Of a stretch of DNA of 64,000 bases, positions 25,906 to 34,368 are shown in pieces. The position numbers and the translations under genes were made by a program. The number at the start of each line of letters is the position of its first letter. The stretch's first letter is position 1. The DNA comes from Chryseobacterium taichungense (GTDB lineage Bacteria; Bacteroidota; Bacteroidia; Flavobacteriales; Weeksellaceae): positions 1 through 64,000 of the forward strand of contig NZ_FOBV01000003.1 of the NCBI RefSeq assembly GCF_900109935.1, in the 5' to 3' direction. The notes under the pieces are model-generated. The model saw nothing but the letters and a program-made list of their open reading frames with translations. It made no database searches and was not told where the DNA came from.

Positions 25906-27702
25906 TTATTTACCTTCTTCCATTTTTCTTTTTAATTCTGCTAATGCATCGATATCTCCAAGAGTAGATCTCTCTTCGTTTGAAGAAGATGAAACATTAT
26001 TAGATCTGTTGTTAGAAGCTTCTCTCGCATTTTTCTTTTCTTCGTCTCTGAAGATTCCTGTGTGAGAAACTACTACTCTTTTGAATTCTTTGTTGAATTC
26101 AATTACTTTGAAATCAGCTTCTTCACCTTTCTTGATTTTAGATCCGTCTTCCTTCTCTAATAATCTTGATGGGCAGAAAGCTTCAACCTCAGCATCTTCG
26201 AACTGTACAGAAGCACCTTTATCGTGAACTTCTACTGCTTTACCAGCGTGGATTGTTCCTTCAGCATATTTCGTTTCGAATGCATCCCAAGGGTTCTCAG
26301 TCAATTGCTTGTGACCTAGAGATAATCTTCTAGCCTGGATGTCAAGTTCAAGAACTACAACATCTAACTTATCACCAACTGCACAGAATTCAGATGGGTG
26401 CTTGATTTTCTTAGTCCAAGAAAGATCAGAGATGTAGATTAATCCGTCGATACCTTCCTCCAACTCTACGAATACACCAAAGTTAGTGAAGTTTCTTACA
26501 GTTCCTACATGCTTAGATCCTACAGGGTATTTAGCTTCGATATTTTCCCATGGATCTTTGCTTAATTGCTTGATACCCAAAGAAATTTTTCTATCTTCTC
26601 TATCTAAAGTTAATACTTCAGCTTCAACTTCATCACCTACTTTCACGAAGTCACCGGCAGATCTCAAGTGAGTAGACCAAGACATTTCAGAAACGTGGAT
26701 TAATCCTTCAACACCTGGAGCGATTTCTACGAATGCACCATAGTCAGCAAGAACAACTACTTTTCCTTTTACTTTATCACCAACTTTTAAGTCAGCAGAA
26801 AGAGCATCCCAAGGGTGAGCTTCTAATTGCTTCATACCCAATTGGATTCTTGTTTTCTCATCATCAAAGTCAAGGATAACAACTTTTACAGTTTGTCCGT
26901 CCTCAAGGATTTCAGATGGGTGGTTCACTCTAGACCAAGAAAGATCTGTAATGTGGATCAATCCATCAACACCTCCAAGGTCAATGAATACACCGTAAGA
27001 AGTAATATTCTTAACAGTACCTTCAAGAACTTGTCCTTTTTCAAGCTGAGCGATGATTTCTTTTTTCTGACCTTCGATATCTGCTTCGATCAATGCTTTG
27101 TGAGATACTACTACGTTTTTGAACTCAGGGTTGATTTTCACAACTTTGAACTCCATAGTTTTACCTACGAACTGATCGTAATCTTTGATTGGCTTAACGT
27201 CAATTTGAGAACCAGGTAAGAATGCCTCGATTCCGTGTACGTCAACGATCATACCTCCTTTAGTTCTGGATTTAACAAAACCGTTTACGATTTCACCTGT
27301 TTCGTGAAGTTCGTTTACTTTATCCCAAGCTTTAAGCGTTCTAGCTTTTCTGTGAGATAACTGTAACTGACCAGTTTTGTCTTCTCTTCTGTCAACCATT
27401 ACTTCTACCTCGTCACCTACTTTAAGGCCTTGGTTGTAACGGAATTCGTTAAGAGAAATAACACCTTCAGATTTGAAGTTGATGTCTACGATAGCTTCTT
27501 TATCAGTTAATCTTACAACTTTTCCAACCAATACGTCATTATCGTCAAGGTTGTTTAAAGATCCGTTGTAGATTTCCTCAAGATCGCTTTTCTCTTTTCT
27601 AGCATCAGCATCAAGACCAGATTCGAAAGAATCCCAGTCAAATTGTTCAGGTGCTACGTTTTGGTTTAATAATAATTCTGCTGAATTTGTCTCTTTTGAC
27701 AT
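25906..27702 (-). CDS. rpsA: 30S ribosomal protein S1
   Basis: A 598-residue protein with six S1 RNA-binding domains (residues about 55-115, 130-205, 225-295, 310-380, 395-470 and 480-560); each carries the G.V....GAfV.l..GveGliH.SelsW pattern, for example VDGLIHITDLSWSRV and VEGLIHVSEMSWSTH. S1 binds mRNA and helps initiation. A weak, A-rich leader in Bacteroidota fits the known lower reliance on Shine-Dalgarno pairing. The last 50 residues are low-complexity (NNRSNNVSSSSNEERSTLGD) with a terminal acidic/basic helix. Start at the ATG at 27702, which lies about 123 bases after a good promoter match. No neighbour is co-directional within 140 bp. Confidence 0.97.
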   Translation of the reverse strand: MSKETNSAELLLNQNVAPEQFDWDSFESGLDADARKEKSDLEEIYNGSLNNLDDNDVLVGKVVRLTDKEAIVDINFKSEGVISLNEFRYNQGLKVGDEVEVMVDRREDKTGQLQLSHRKARTLKAWDKVNELHETGEIVNGFVKSRTKGGMIVDVHGIEAFLPGSQIDVKPIKDYDQFVGKTMEFKVVKINPEFKNVVVSHKALIEADIEGQKKEIIAQLEKGQVLEGTVKNITSYGVFIDLGGVDGLIHITDLSWSRVNHPSEILEDGQTVKVVILDFDDEKTRIQLGMKQLEAHPWDALSADLKVGDKVKGKVVVLADYGAFVEIAPGVEGLIHVSEMSWSTHLRSAGDFVKVGDEVEAEVLTLDREDRKISLGIKQLSKDPWENIEAKYPVGSKHVGTVRNFTNFGVFVELEEGIDGLIYISDLSWTKKIKHPSEFCAVGDKLDVVVLELDIQARRLSLGHKQLTENPWDAFETKYAEGTIHAGKAVEVHDKGASVQFEDAEVEAFCPSRLLEKEDGSKIKKGEEADFKVIEFNKEFKRVVVSHTGIFRDEEKKNAREASNNRSNNVSSSSNEERSTLGDIDALAELKRKMEEGK

Positions 27703-28049
27703 AATTCTAATAAAATTTGTATTCCTTCTCTTTCAACGGTTTGAATAAATGTGAATTGAAAAATACGGAAGTAATTAATTTTTAGTTATTTACTTTTCAA
27801 ACCTTTTCGCCACAAAAGTGGGTGCAAAGATAGTGATTTTATTTGAGATAAACAATAATTCAGAAGATTGTTTTCTTACCCTTAATTAATTGATTTTCAG
27901 ATTTAAATTAAATAATATTTAGGGAGTTTTGATTATAAGATCCAAGAATTTCACTCTATCTTTCAATGAATGAGTTGATAACTTCATAGCTAATCATTAA
28001 AATATCAAAATGAGACAATATTTTTTTTAACTTTAGCTTTTAAATTTTG
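27703..28049. other. Divergent intergenic region between rpsA and the GH89 gene
   Basis: This 347-bp spacer holds the rpsA promoter (27825-27855). The rest is AT-rich, with no hairpin, repeat or further gene visible. The GH89 gene on its right begins after an A/T run. Confidence 0.5.
27825..27855 (-). promoter_or_regulatory. Bacteroidota-type promoter for rpsA
   Basis: On the minus strand TTG (27855-27853), a 20-base spacer and TATCTTTG (27832-27825) match the primary-sigma consensus. The leader is about 120 bases. Confidence 0.6.
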
Positions 28050-30250
28050 ATGATGAAAAAGCTCTCTTCTTTACTGCTAATTCTGATTACTCATTTACTT
28101 TATGCACAAAATGATACCGAAGCTGCCAAGGCACTTCTTCTGCGAATAGCTCCGACCTATAAAGACAAAATAGTATTCAAACAAGAAGCAGATCCCAGAA
28201 AGGATTTCTACCAGCTTGAATACAAAAAAGATCACCTTATTATTACGGCAAATTCCGCAAATTCTATGGCGGTAGGATTAAATTTTTTCCTTACAGCCTA
28301 TTGCAAAATCTCTGTTTCATGGTATGCCGATAACCGAATAGAAGTTCCCGCAACATTTCCTAAACTTTCAGAAACTGTAAAAATGAATCCCGGGTAAATA
28401 ACCGTTTCTTTCTGAATTACTGCACATTCGGTTACACGATGCCTTGGTGGAAATGGAAAGACTGGGAACGCTTCATCGACTGGATGGCATTAAATGGCGT
28501 CAATCTTCCTCTTGCCATCACCGGACAGGAAAAAATATGGCTGAATGTTTGGAAGAAATTCGGGTTTTCGGAGGCTGAGATCAGAAATTACTACACCGGT
28601 CCGGCATATCTTCCCTGGCACAGAATGGCCAATATTGATCACTGGGAAGGTCCATTGCCGATGTCATGGATTGATGGACAGGCTGAACTGCAACAAAAGA
28701 TCCTGAAAAGAGAGCGTGAACTGAATATGAAACCGGTGTTGCCTGCTTTTGCAGGACATGTTCCAAAGATTCTTAAAGATAAATTTCCGAATGCAAAGAT
28801 TACCTCATTGGGAGAATGGGGAGATTTTGACCGGAAATACGAAAGCTATTTTCTCGATTCCTTTGATCCGCTTTTTGAAAAAATTCAGGAAGAATTTCTT
28901 AACGAACAGACTCAATTATTCGGAACTGATCATATTTATGGAACTGATCCTTTCAATGAAGTGACACCACCCAGCTGGGAACCAAAAGATTTAGCAAACG
29001 TATCCGGACATATTTACCAATCAATGGCGAAAGTAGATGAAAAAGCACAATGGCTGCAGATGGGATGGATATTTTATTTTCAGAAAGATAAATGGACCAA
29101 CGACAGAATAAAGGCATTTTTACAGGCAGTTCCACAAGATAAAATGATTCTTCTGGATTATTATTGTGATAAAACTGAAATATGGAAAACAACCGATTCC
29201 TTTTTCGGTCAGCCTTACATCTGGTGTTACCTCGGAAATTTCGGGGGAAATACTTCTATTAAAGGAAATCTGGTTGAAATTGATAAAAGAATTGAAAATA
29301 CCTATCAAAACGGAGGCAAAAACCTCTGGGGACTAGGCGCTACACTAGAAGGCTTTGGCAATAATCCGATGATGTATGAATTTGTTTTAAATAAAGCCTG
29401 GACGCATTCAAAATCAAAAGAAGATTTTATTTCTCACTACGCTTTGGCCAGATCAGGGAATACAGATCCTAAAATATCCGAAGCCTGGAAGATTTTATCC
29501 GAAAAAATTTATACCGAATCCGCAGATTTAGGAAATGCTGATCTCACCAATTCCAAACCGGTTTTTGAAAAAGCAGGCAGTTGGACGACCAATTTTACCA
29601 TTCATTACAGCAATAAAGATCTGCTGCAGGCCTGGAAATTACTGATTGACAGCAAGTCAGACATTGATAATTATAAGGATGATCTGGCAGTTGTGGGAAA
29701 ACAGGTTCTGGGAAATTATTTTCCGGTGTTGAGAGATGCTTTCACACAAGCATATCGTCAGAAAGATATTACCGGAATGAAAAATTCAGGAAAAAAAATG
29801 CTGGATCTTATTAATGATATAGACCTGTTGCTATCTGCCAACAAGAATTTTCTGGTTGGAAAATGGATTAATGACGCGAAAGCGATGACGGATATTCCCG
29901 GCCAAAAGGCCTATTACGAAAAGGATGCAAGGAAAATCATTACCGTCTGGGGAGAAAAAGGGAAAGGATTGAATGACTACGGCAACCGTTCTATTGCCGG
30001 ACTTATGAAAGATTATTACGGTGAAAGATGGCGAATCTTTATTGAGGCTTCAATCAAAAGTGTTGAACAGGAAATTCCTGTCGATGAAAAAGAAATCCTG
30101 AAAAAAGTAGACGATTTCTCCTGGGAATGGAGCGAAAAACAAAATATTTATCCGGATCAGCCTCATGGTGACGCGAAAAAGATCAGCAGGTTATTATACC
30201 AGAAATACGCACCTTTAATTTTAAATACCAAAATAGATGGAAAAAAGTAA
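28050..30250 (+). pseudogene. GH89 alpha-N-acetylglucosaminidase, frameshifted near residue 116
   Basis: Two pieces of one gene. The first (28050-28397, signal peptide MMKKLSSLLLILITHLLYAQ) stops at TAA after VKMNPG; the second runs in the other frame to 30250. Adding one base at 28393-28395 (CCCGGGTAAAT to CCCGGGGTAAAT) restores VKMNPGVNNRFFLNYCTFGY and TMPWWKWKDWERF, and a 733-residue protein of the usual NAGLU length. Family motifs: WIDGQAELQ, the acid/base FNE in YGTDPFNEVTPP, and the nucleophile region LGATLEGFGNNPMMYEFV. Family members remove terminal alpha-GlcNAc from glycans, heparan sulfate in animals. Start chosen at the ATG pair at 28050/28053. If the indel is real, the first 115 residues and the rest are separated and the enzyme is inactive; a sequencing error at the G run is the alternative. 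It overlaps the next gene by 14 bases. Confidence 0.85.
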
Positions 30251-31346
30251 ACGTTCTCTTTCACTTGATATTTTCCGTGGAATGACCGTATGTTTTATGA
30301 TTATCGTCAATACGTCAGGAAACTGGGCAACCACTTACGCACCGCTTCTGCACGCTAATTGGAACGGATTCACACCCACCGATCTGGTTTTTCCGTCATT
30401 CCTTTTTGCGGTGGGAAACTCGATGAGTTTTGCGATGGATAAATGGAAAATGATGCCCCAGCGTGAAGTGCTGTACAAAATTTTTAAGAGAACTCTCATT
30501 ATTTTCCTTTTAGGATTTCTGATGTATTGGTTTCCTTTCTATAAATTGGATGCAAATTTCAACAAGCTGCCTTTTCCCTTCTCGGAAACAAGAGTTTTCG
30601 GGGTTTTGCAGCGTATCGCTATTTGCTATGGAATCGCTTCCCTCTTGTTATATTATTGTAAACCAAAAATTTCCTTATATATTAGTGCCGGAATTCTGAT
30701 TATTTACTGGGTCATTTTTGCATTTTATGGCCCGTATGACATTCATCAAAATCCTGTTCTTGATCTGGATTTAAGAATTTTCGGAGAAAATCATCTGTAC
30801 AAAGGTGAAGGATTTGCATTTGATCCCGAAGGTCTGTTAAGTACCTTTCCTGCATTGGTGAATGTTTTTGCAGGATACTTTACCGGAAAATATATCCGGG
30901 AAAAAGGATTTAATTATGAAATGCTTTCCAAATTGTTCTTAACAGGTTTTGTTCTTCTGGCAGCAGGATTTATGTGGAATTATGGATTTCCGATCAACAA
31001 GAAGATTTGGTCCAGTTCATATGTGCTGCTAACTGTTGGTTTGGACTTAATGATTCTGGGAATAATTATCTATTATTCTGATTTTCTTAAAGAATCAAAT
31101 GGCGTTTATTTCTTTGAAGTTTTCGGGAAAAATACGTTAGCTATCTATCTATTCTCAGAAATACTTCCTATCATCATGTACCATATTCCGATTGGTAAAA
31201 TTAACAGTTACTCATGGATTTATCAGCACATTTTTGCAAAATTCGGCGATTATTCCGGGGCATTTTTATTTGCTTTTTCTGTGATGATGATTTGCTGGGC
31301 CGTAGGATACTGGCTCGACCGAAAAAGAATTTATATTAAAATTTAG
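30237..31346 (+). CDS. HGSNAT/DUF5009-like transmembrane acetyltransferase
   Basis: A 369-residue membrane protein with about ten helices, related to heparan-alpha-glucosaminide N-acetyltransferase. Seen: LSLDIFRGMTVCFMIIVNTS, the HANWNGFTPTDLVFPSFLF motif carrying the catalytic-type His (residue 39), and RVFGVLQRIAICYGIASLLL, all hallmarks of the family. Human HGSNAT moves acetyl from cytosolic acetyl-CoA to terminal glucosamine across the lysosome membrane; a bacterial homologue would do so in the inner membrane. Its start overlaps the GH89 gene by 14 bases, so the two are translated together. That pairing mirrors the human order of acetylation and then removal by NAGLU, which supports a role in glycan breakdown. 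Confidence 0.87.
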   Translation: MEKSKRSLSLDIFRGMTVCFMIIVNTSGNWATTYAPLLHANWNGFTPTDLVFPSFLFAVGNSMSFAMDKWKMMPQREVLYKIFKRTLIIFLLGFLMYWFPFYKLDANFNKLPFPFSETRVFGVLQRIAICYGIASLLLYYCKPKISLYISAGILIIYWVIFAFYGPYDIHQNPVLDLDLRIFGENHLYKGEGFAFDPEGLLSTFPALVNVFAGYFTGKYIREKGFNYEMLSKLFLTGFVLLAAGFMWNYGFPINKKIWSSSYVLLTVGLDLMILGIIIYYSDFLKESNGVYFFEVFGKNTLAIYLFSEILPIIMYHIPIGKINSYSWIYQHIFAKFGDYSGAFLFAFSVMMICWAVGYWLDRKRIYIKI

Positions 31347-31373
31347 AGTCTATGGCTGTTTAAACTTTTATAT

Positions 31374-31537
31374 AACCGCAAAAGTTGCAAAAGACGAGCT
31401 CAACGTTTATTTAAAGTTGATAATTACAAATGAAAAAAGGCTACAATAGCTTAAAAAAAATCTTCGATTTTTATTCTTTTGAAAACTTTAAATATACTAA
31501 TCATTTCATTGTGATTATCTTTTGCAACTTTGCGGTT
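31374..31537. repeat. Inverted-repeat (MITE-like) spacer element
   Basis: AACCGCAAAAGTTGCAAAAG (31374 on, 21 bases in all) and TCTTTTGCAACTTTGCGGTT (31518-31537) are inverted copies with one difference, enclosing 123 bp of AT-rich non-coding DNA. Similar AACCGCAAAG..GCAAAG ends are familiar to me from flavobacterial intergenic DNA. No transposase or gene lies inside. Confidence 0.6.
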
Positions 31538-31617
31538 AATTCCGAAATTAGTTCAAACAAGTTTTAGAATGATATTAAAAGAATCAGACTGTCAATACAA
31601 CTGTCTGATGTTGTTTT

Positions 31618-31788
31618 TCGTAAAATTTTGACGAAGACAGCTAAAATTTTGGCCAGATCATCTAAAATTTTAACCGAAAAACCTAAAACTTTAGCCAAAA
31701 GACCTAAAATTTTAACCATAAGACCTAAACGGAACGTAAAAGGACTTAAACGGATCATCATTGAACCTAAACATTTAAGGTGAAGTAT
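31618..31788. repeat. Degenerate 21-bp-phase repeat array
   Basis: A TAAAATTTT-type anchor (later TAAAcggA or TAAAcatT) occurs at 31621, 31642, 31663, 31684, 31705, 31726, 31747 and 31768, exactly 21 bases apart, eight times without an indel. Between anchors the sequence drifts (aacCgaaaaacC, aaaagacC and so on). Translation in the phase on either strand gives a heptad-like peptide but no start codon and no known domain. It occupies the spacer between the acetyltransferase and the helicase (31347-31878), together with the inverted-repeat element to its left. Confidence 0.75.
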
Positions 31789-31866
31789 CAAACAGAATTA
31801 ACGCTGAACTTATTAATGTTTAAATTTCAAAACAAACCATCCAACAGCAACCAACACCAAATTCCT

Positions 31867-31874
31867 TACCTTTG
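31867..31874 (+). promoter_or_regulatory. -7 promoter box adjoining the helicase start
   Basis: TACCTTTG fits TAnnTTTG and lies only four bases before the ATG at 31879, so the transcript would be nearly leaderless. No TTG box is seen at the usual distance upstream, which lowers confidence. Confidence 0.4.
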
Positions 31875-31878
31875 CAGC

Positions 31879-33186
31879 ATGGAATTAGAATCGATTTACC
31901 AAAAACTGCAGATTCAGCAGATGAATCAGATGCAGAAATCTACCTATAAAGCTACTGAAAATAACCAGGACGTTGTGTTGCTCTCTCCTACCGGCTCAGG
32001 AAAAACATTGGCTTTTCTGTTTCCCGTTCTACGAAATCTAAAGAAAAATACATCAGGAATTCAGACTTTGATTTTGGTTCCGGCAAGGGAACTGGCGCTA
32101 CAGATCGAGCAGGTTTTCAAGGCGATGGGAACAGATTTTAAAGTTTCTGTATGCTATGGTGGTCATGATAAAAAGATTGAAGTTAATAATTTAATTGAAG
32201 CTCCGGCGATTTTGATAGGAACTCCGGGAAGGGTTGTTTATCATTTAAGAAACAATAATTTTGATCCGAAAACAATTCAGACATTGGTGTTGGATGAATT
32301 TGATAAAGCGCTGGAATTAGGTTTTCATGAAGACATGGAATTTATTTCCAATTCTTTGAAAGGCCTTTCACAAAGGATTTTAACGTCTGCAACAGCAATG
32401 GACGAAATTCCAGCCTTTACCGGACTGAAAAATGAGAAGATTATTGATTTTCTAAAACTGGGTGATGCAAAACCAGATATTCAATTCAAAAAGGTGATGA
32501 TAACACCAGAAGAAAAACTGGATACTTTATTCAATTTAATCTGTAAAATCGGAAATAAAAGGACTCTGATTTTCTGCAATCACCGTGAAGCTGTTGACCG
32601 TATTTCAGAGCTTCTCCGACAAAAAGGTATTGACAGGGAAACCTTTCACGGGGGTATGGAACAGGATGAAAGAGAACGTGCACTCTTAAAATTCAGAAAT
32701 GATTCTGCAAGGATTTTAATTACGACTGATCTGGCTGCAAGAGGTTTAGATATCCCTGAAGTTGAGTCGATCGTGCATTATCAGCTGCCTCCGAAAGAAG
32801 ATGCCTTCATTCATAGAAACGGCCGTACGGCAAGAATGAATGCCAAAGGTTTTGCTTATCTGATCATGACAGAAGATGAAAATTTCCCTTTCATCAAAAA
32901 CAATACTCCCGAAGAAAGTGTTGCCGGATTTAATAAAGTTCCTGAAAAAACGCCTTTTCAGACCATTTATATCAGCGCCGGAAAAAAAGACAAAGTCAAC
33001 AAAGTGGATATTGTAGGCTATCTGCTAAAAAAAGGAGAACTCCAGAAAGAAGATGTTGGCTTGATAGAAGTGAAAGATTCAACTTCTTATGTTGCCGTTT
33101 CAAGAAATAAAGTAAATGCCCTTTTAAGAAAGCTTGCCAATGAAAAACTCAAAGGCAAAAAAGTGAAAATGGAAGTGGCTTATTGA
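31879..33186 (+). CDS. DEAD-box RNA helicase
   Basis: A 435-residue helicase. Start placed at the ATG at 31879, giving MELESIYQKLQ; an in-frame extension to 31780 has no family resemblance. Seen: motif I SPTGSGKT, motif Ia PARELALQ, GG, TPGR, motif II DEFD (a variant of DEAD), motif III SAT, then in the second RecA domain IFCNHREAVDR, ILITTDLAARGLDIP and HRNGRTAR (HRxGRxxR). The C-terminus (NKVDIVGYLLKKGELQ) resembles the DbpA/CsdA RNA-binding tail, so a role in ribosome assembly or cold adaptation is plausible. It is not part of an operon and an inverted repeat follows it. Confidence 0.9.
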   Translation: MELESIYQKLQIQQMNQMQKSTYKATENNQDVVLLSPTGSGKTLAFLFPVLRNLKKNTSGIQTLILVPARELALQIEQVFKAMGTDFKVSVCYGGHDKKIEVNNLIEAPAILIGTPGRVVYHLRNNNFDPKTIQTLVLDEFDKALELGFHEDMEFISNSLKGLSQRILTSATAMDEIPAFTGLKNEKIIDFLKLGDAKPDIQFKKVMITPEEKLDTLFNLICKIGNKRTLIFCNHREAVDRISELLRQKGIDRETFHGGMEQDERERALLKFRNDSARILITTDLAARGLDIPEVESIVHYQLPPKEDAFIHRNGRTARMNAKGFAYLIMTEDENFPFIKNNTPEESVAGFNKVPEKTPFQTIYISAGKKDKVNKVDIVGYLLKKGELQKEDVGLIEVKDSTSYVAVSRNKVNALLRKLANEKLKGKKVKMEVAY

Positions 33187-33196
33187 GGTTGAGGTT

Positions 33197-33254
33197 GAGG
33201 CTAAGGTAAAGTGTTATCCTAATTTTATTGAATTTTACTTTTAACCTTAGCCTC
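33197..33254. terminator. Long inverted repeat, probable bidirectional terminator
   Basis: GAGGCTAAGGTAAAGT and ACTTTTAACCTTAGCCTC form a long imperfect stem with a 24-base loop. It lies between the plus-strand helicase and the minus-strand SMP-30 gene that face each other. Confidence 0.5.
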
Positions 33255-33263
33255 AGCCTTTTC

Positions 33264-34157
33264 CTATTTTACACCCTTCACTTTTGTCGGTAAGGTATAC
33301 ACAGATTTGCTGGCCGTTATAAACAATACATTATTGTCTTTTCCGCCAAATGTGATATTCCCCGTCCAATCCTCATCAATAGGGATATGGTAGATTTTTT
33401 TTCCTTCGTGATTAAAAACATGTACGCCTTTTCCTGTAAGATACACATTTCCGTGTTTGTCAATAGTCATTCCATCTGAACCCATTTCGCAGAACAGCTT
33501 TTTCTCAGACAATTTTCCCTCTCCCAATATATCATAAACATATGTTTTTCCGGCATCGATATCAGAAACGTACAGTTTTTTAAACTTTTCACTTCCAATA
33601 ATTCCATTCGGTTGTGTAAAAGTCTCAATTTTTGTAACATTCCCATCTTTGCTTCTGTAATAAAGGCTTTTATGAGGAAGTTCCTGTTTAAAATCAACCC
33701 AATAATCTCTTTCGTATAACGGATCTGTAAAATACATTCCGCCAAATTGATCATTCCAGATATCGTTTGGGCCGTTCAATCTTTTTCCTTCAAAACCTTT
33801 CAGCAAAACCTGAACTTTTTTGTCTTTAGAAATTTTCCAGATTTCGCCATTGTTATCAGAGCAGGTGATCAGATTATCATCTTTATCAAAATGCGTCCCG
33901 TTGGCTCTGCCGGTATGATCTAAAAACTCTACAATTTTATTTGTTTTCCAGTCCCAGTAATAAATTTTGTCATTGGGCTGATCTGTGAAATAAACATTTC
34001 CTTCCTTGTCCGAAGAAGGACCTTCCGTAAATTTGAACTGATCCGAAATTTTTTCCGGTTTTACGTCTTCATAAAACATATTATTAGTATTTACTGATTT
34101 GCAGTTTAGTAATACTAAAACCAAACCAACCGGAGCAAGCCGCAGGATATTTTTCAT
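33264..34157 (-). CDS. SMP-30/gluconolactonase-like lipoprotein
   Basis: A 297-residue beta-propeller protein. The N-terminus has a lipoprotein signal (APVGLVLVLLNCKS) with the Cys at about residue 19. The rest resembles the SMP-30/gluconolactonase fold: EGPSSDKEGNVYFTDQPND, an Asn in GRANGTHFDKDDNLITCSDN, LNGPNDIWNDQFGGMYFTDP, and IDKHGNVYLTGKGVHVF, the sites that hold the metal in characterised members. Lactone or phosphoester hydrolysis is possible; the substrate is unknown and the family is diverse. It is a single gene that faces the helicase. Confidence 0.87.
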   Translation of the reverse strand: MKNILRLAPVGLVLVLLNCKSVNTNNMFYEDVKPEKISDQFKFTEGPSSDKEGNVYFTDQPNDKIYYWDWKTNKIVEFLDHTGRANGTHFDKDDNLITCSDNNGEIWKISKDKKVQVLLKGFEGKRLNGPNDIWNDQFGGMYFTDPLYERDYWVDFKQELPHKSLYYRSKDGNVTKIETFTQPNGIIGSEKFKKLYVSDIDAGKTYVYDILGEGKLSEKKLFCEMGSDGMTIDKHGNVYLTGKGVHVFNHEGKKIYHIPIDEDWTGNITFGGKDNNVLFITASKSVYTLPTKVKGVK

Positions 34158-34368
34158 ACAACATTAAATTTTAAGCGCACAATTTACGATTTGTTGACGC
34201 AGATTCAAAGATTATTTTCTCATTTCTAAACAATAACAACAATTCTGAAAATGTCCGAATAATCCTATTTAAAGAGCAGATCATATTAGGAAAGAAAAGC
34301 ATTATTAATGAGCTTTGCAGAACCGGAATACGTATTTGATTTCGGGTTTAAAAATCAACATTAAAACG

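Noticed and set aside
31564..31791. 75-codon open frame on the minus strand
   Set aside because: It is the 21-bp array read in a phase that keeps stops away; heptad pattern follows from the period and there is no start context.
31780..31878. In-frame extension of the helicase
   Set aside because: No family similarity, and a -7 box sits inside it.
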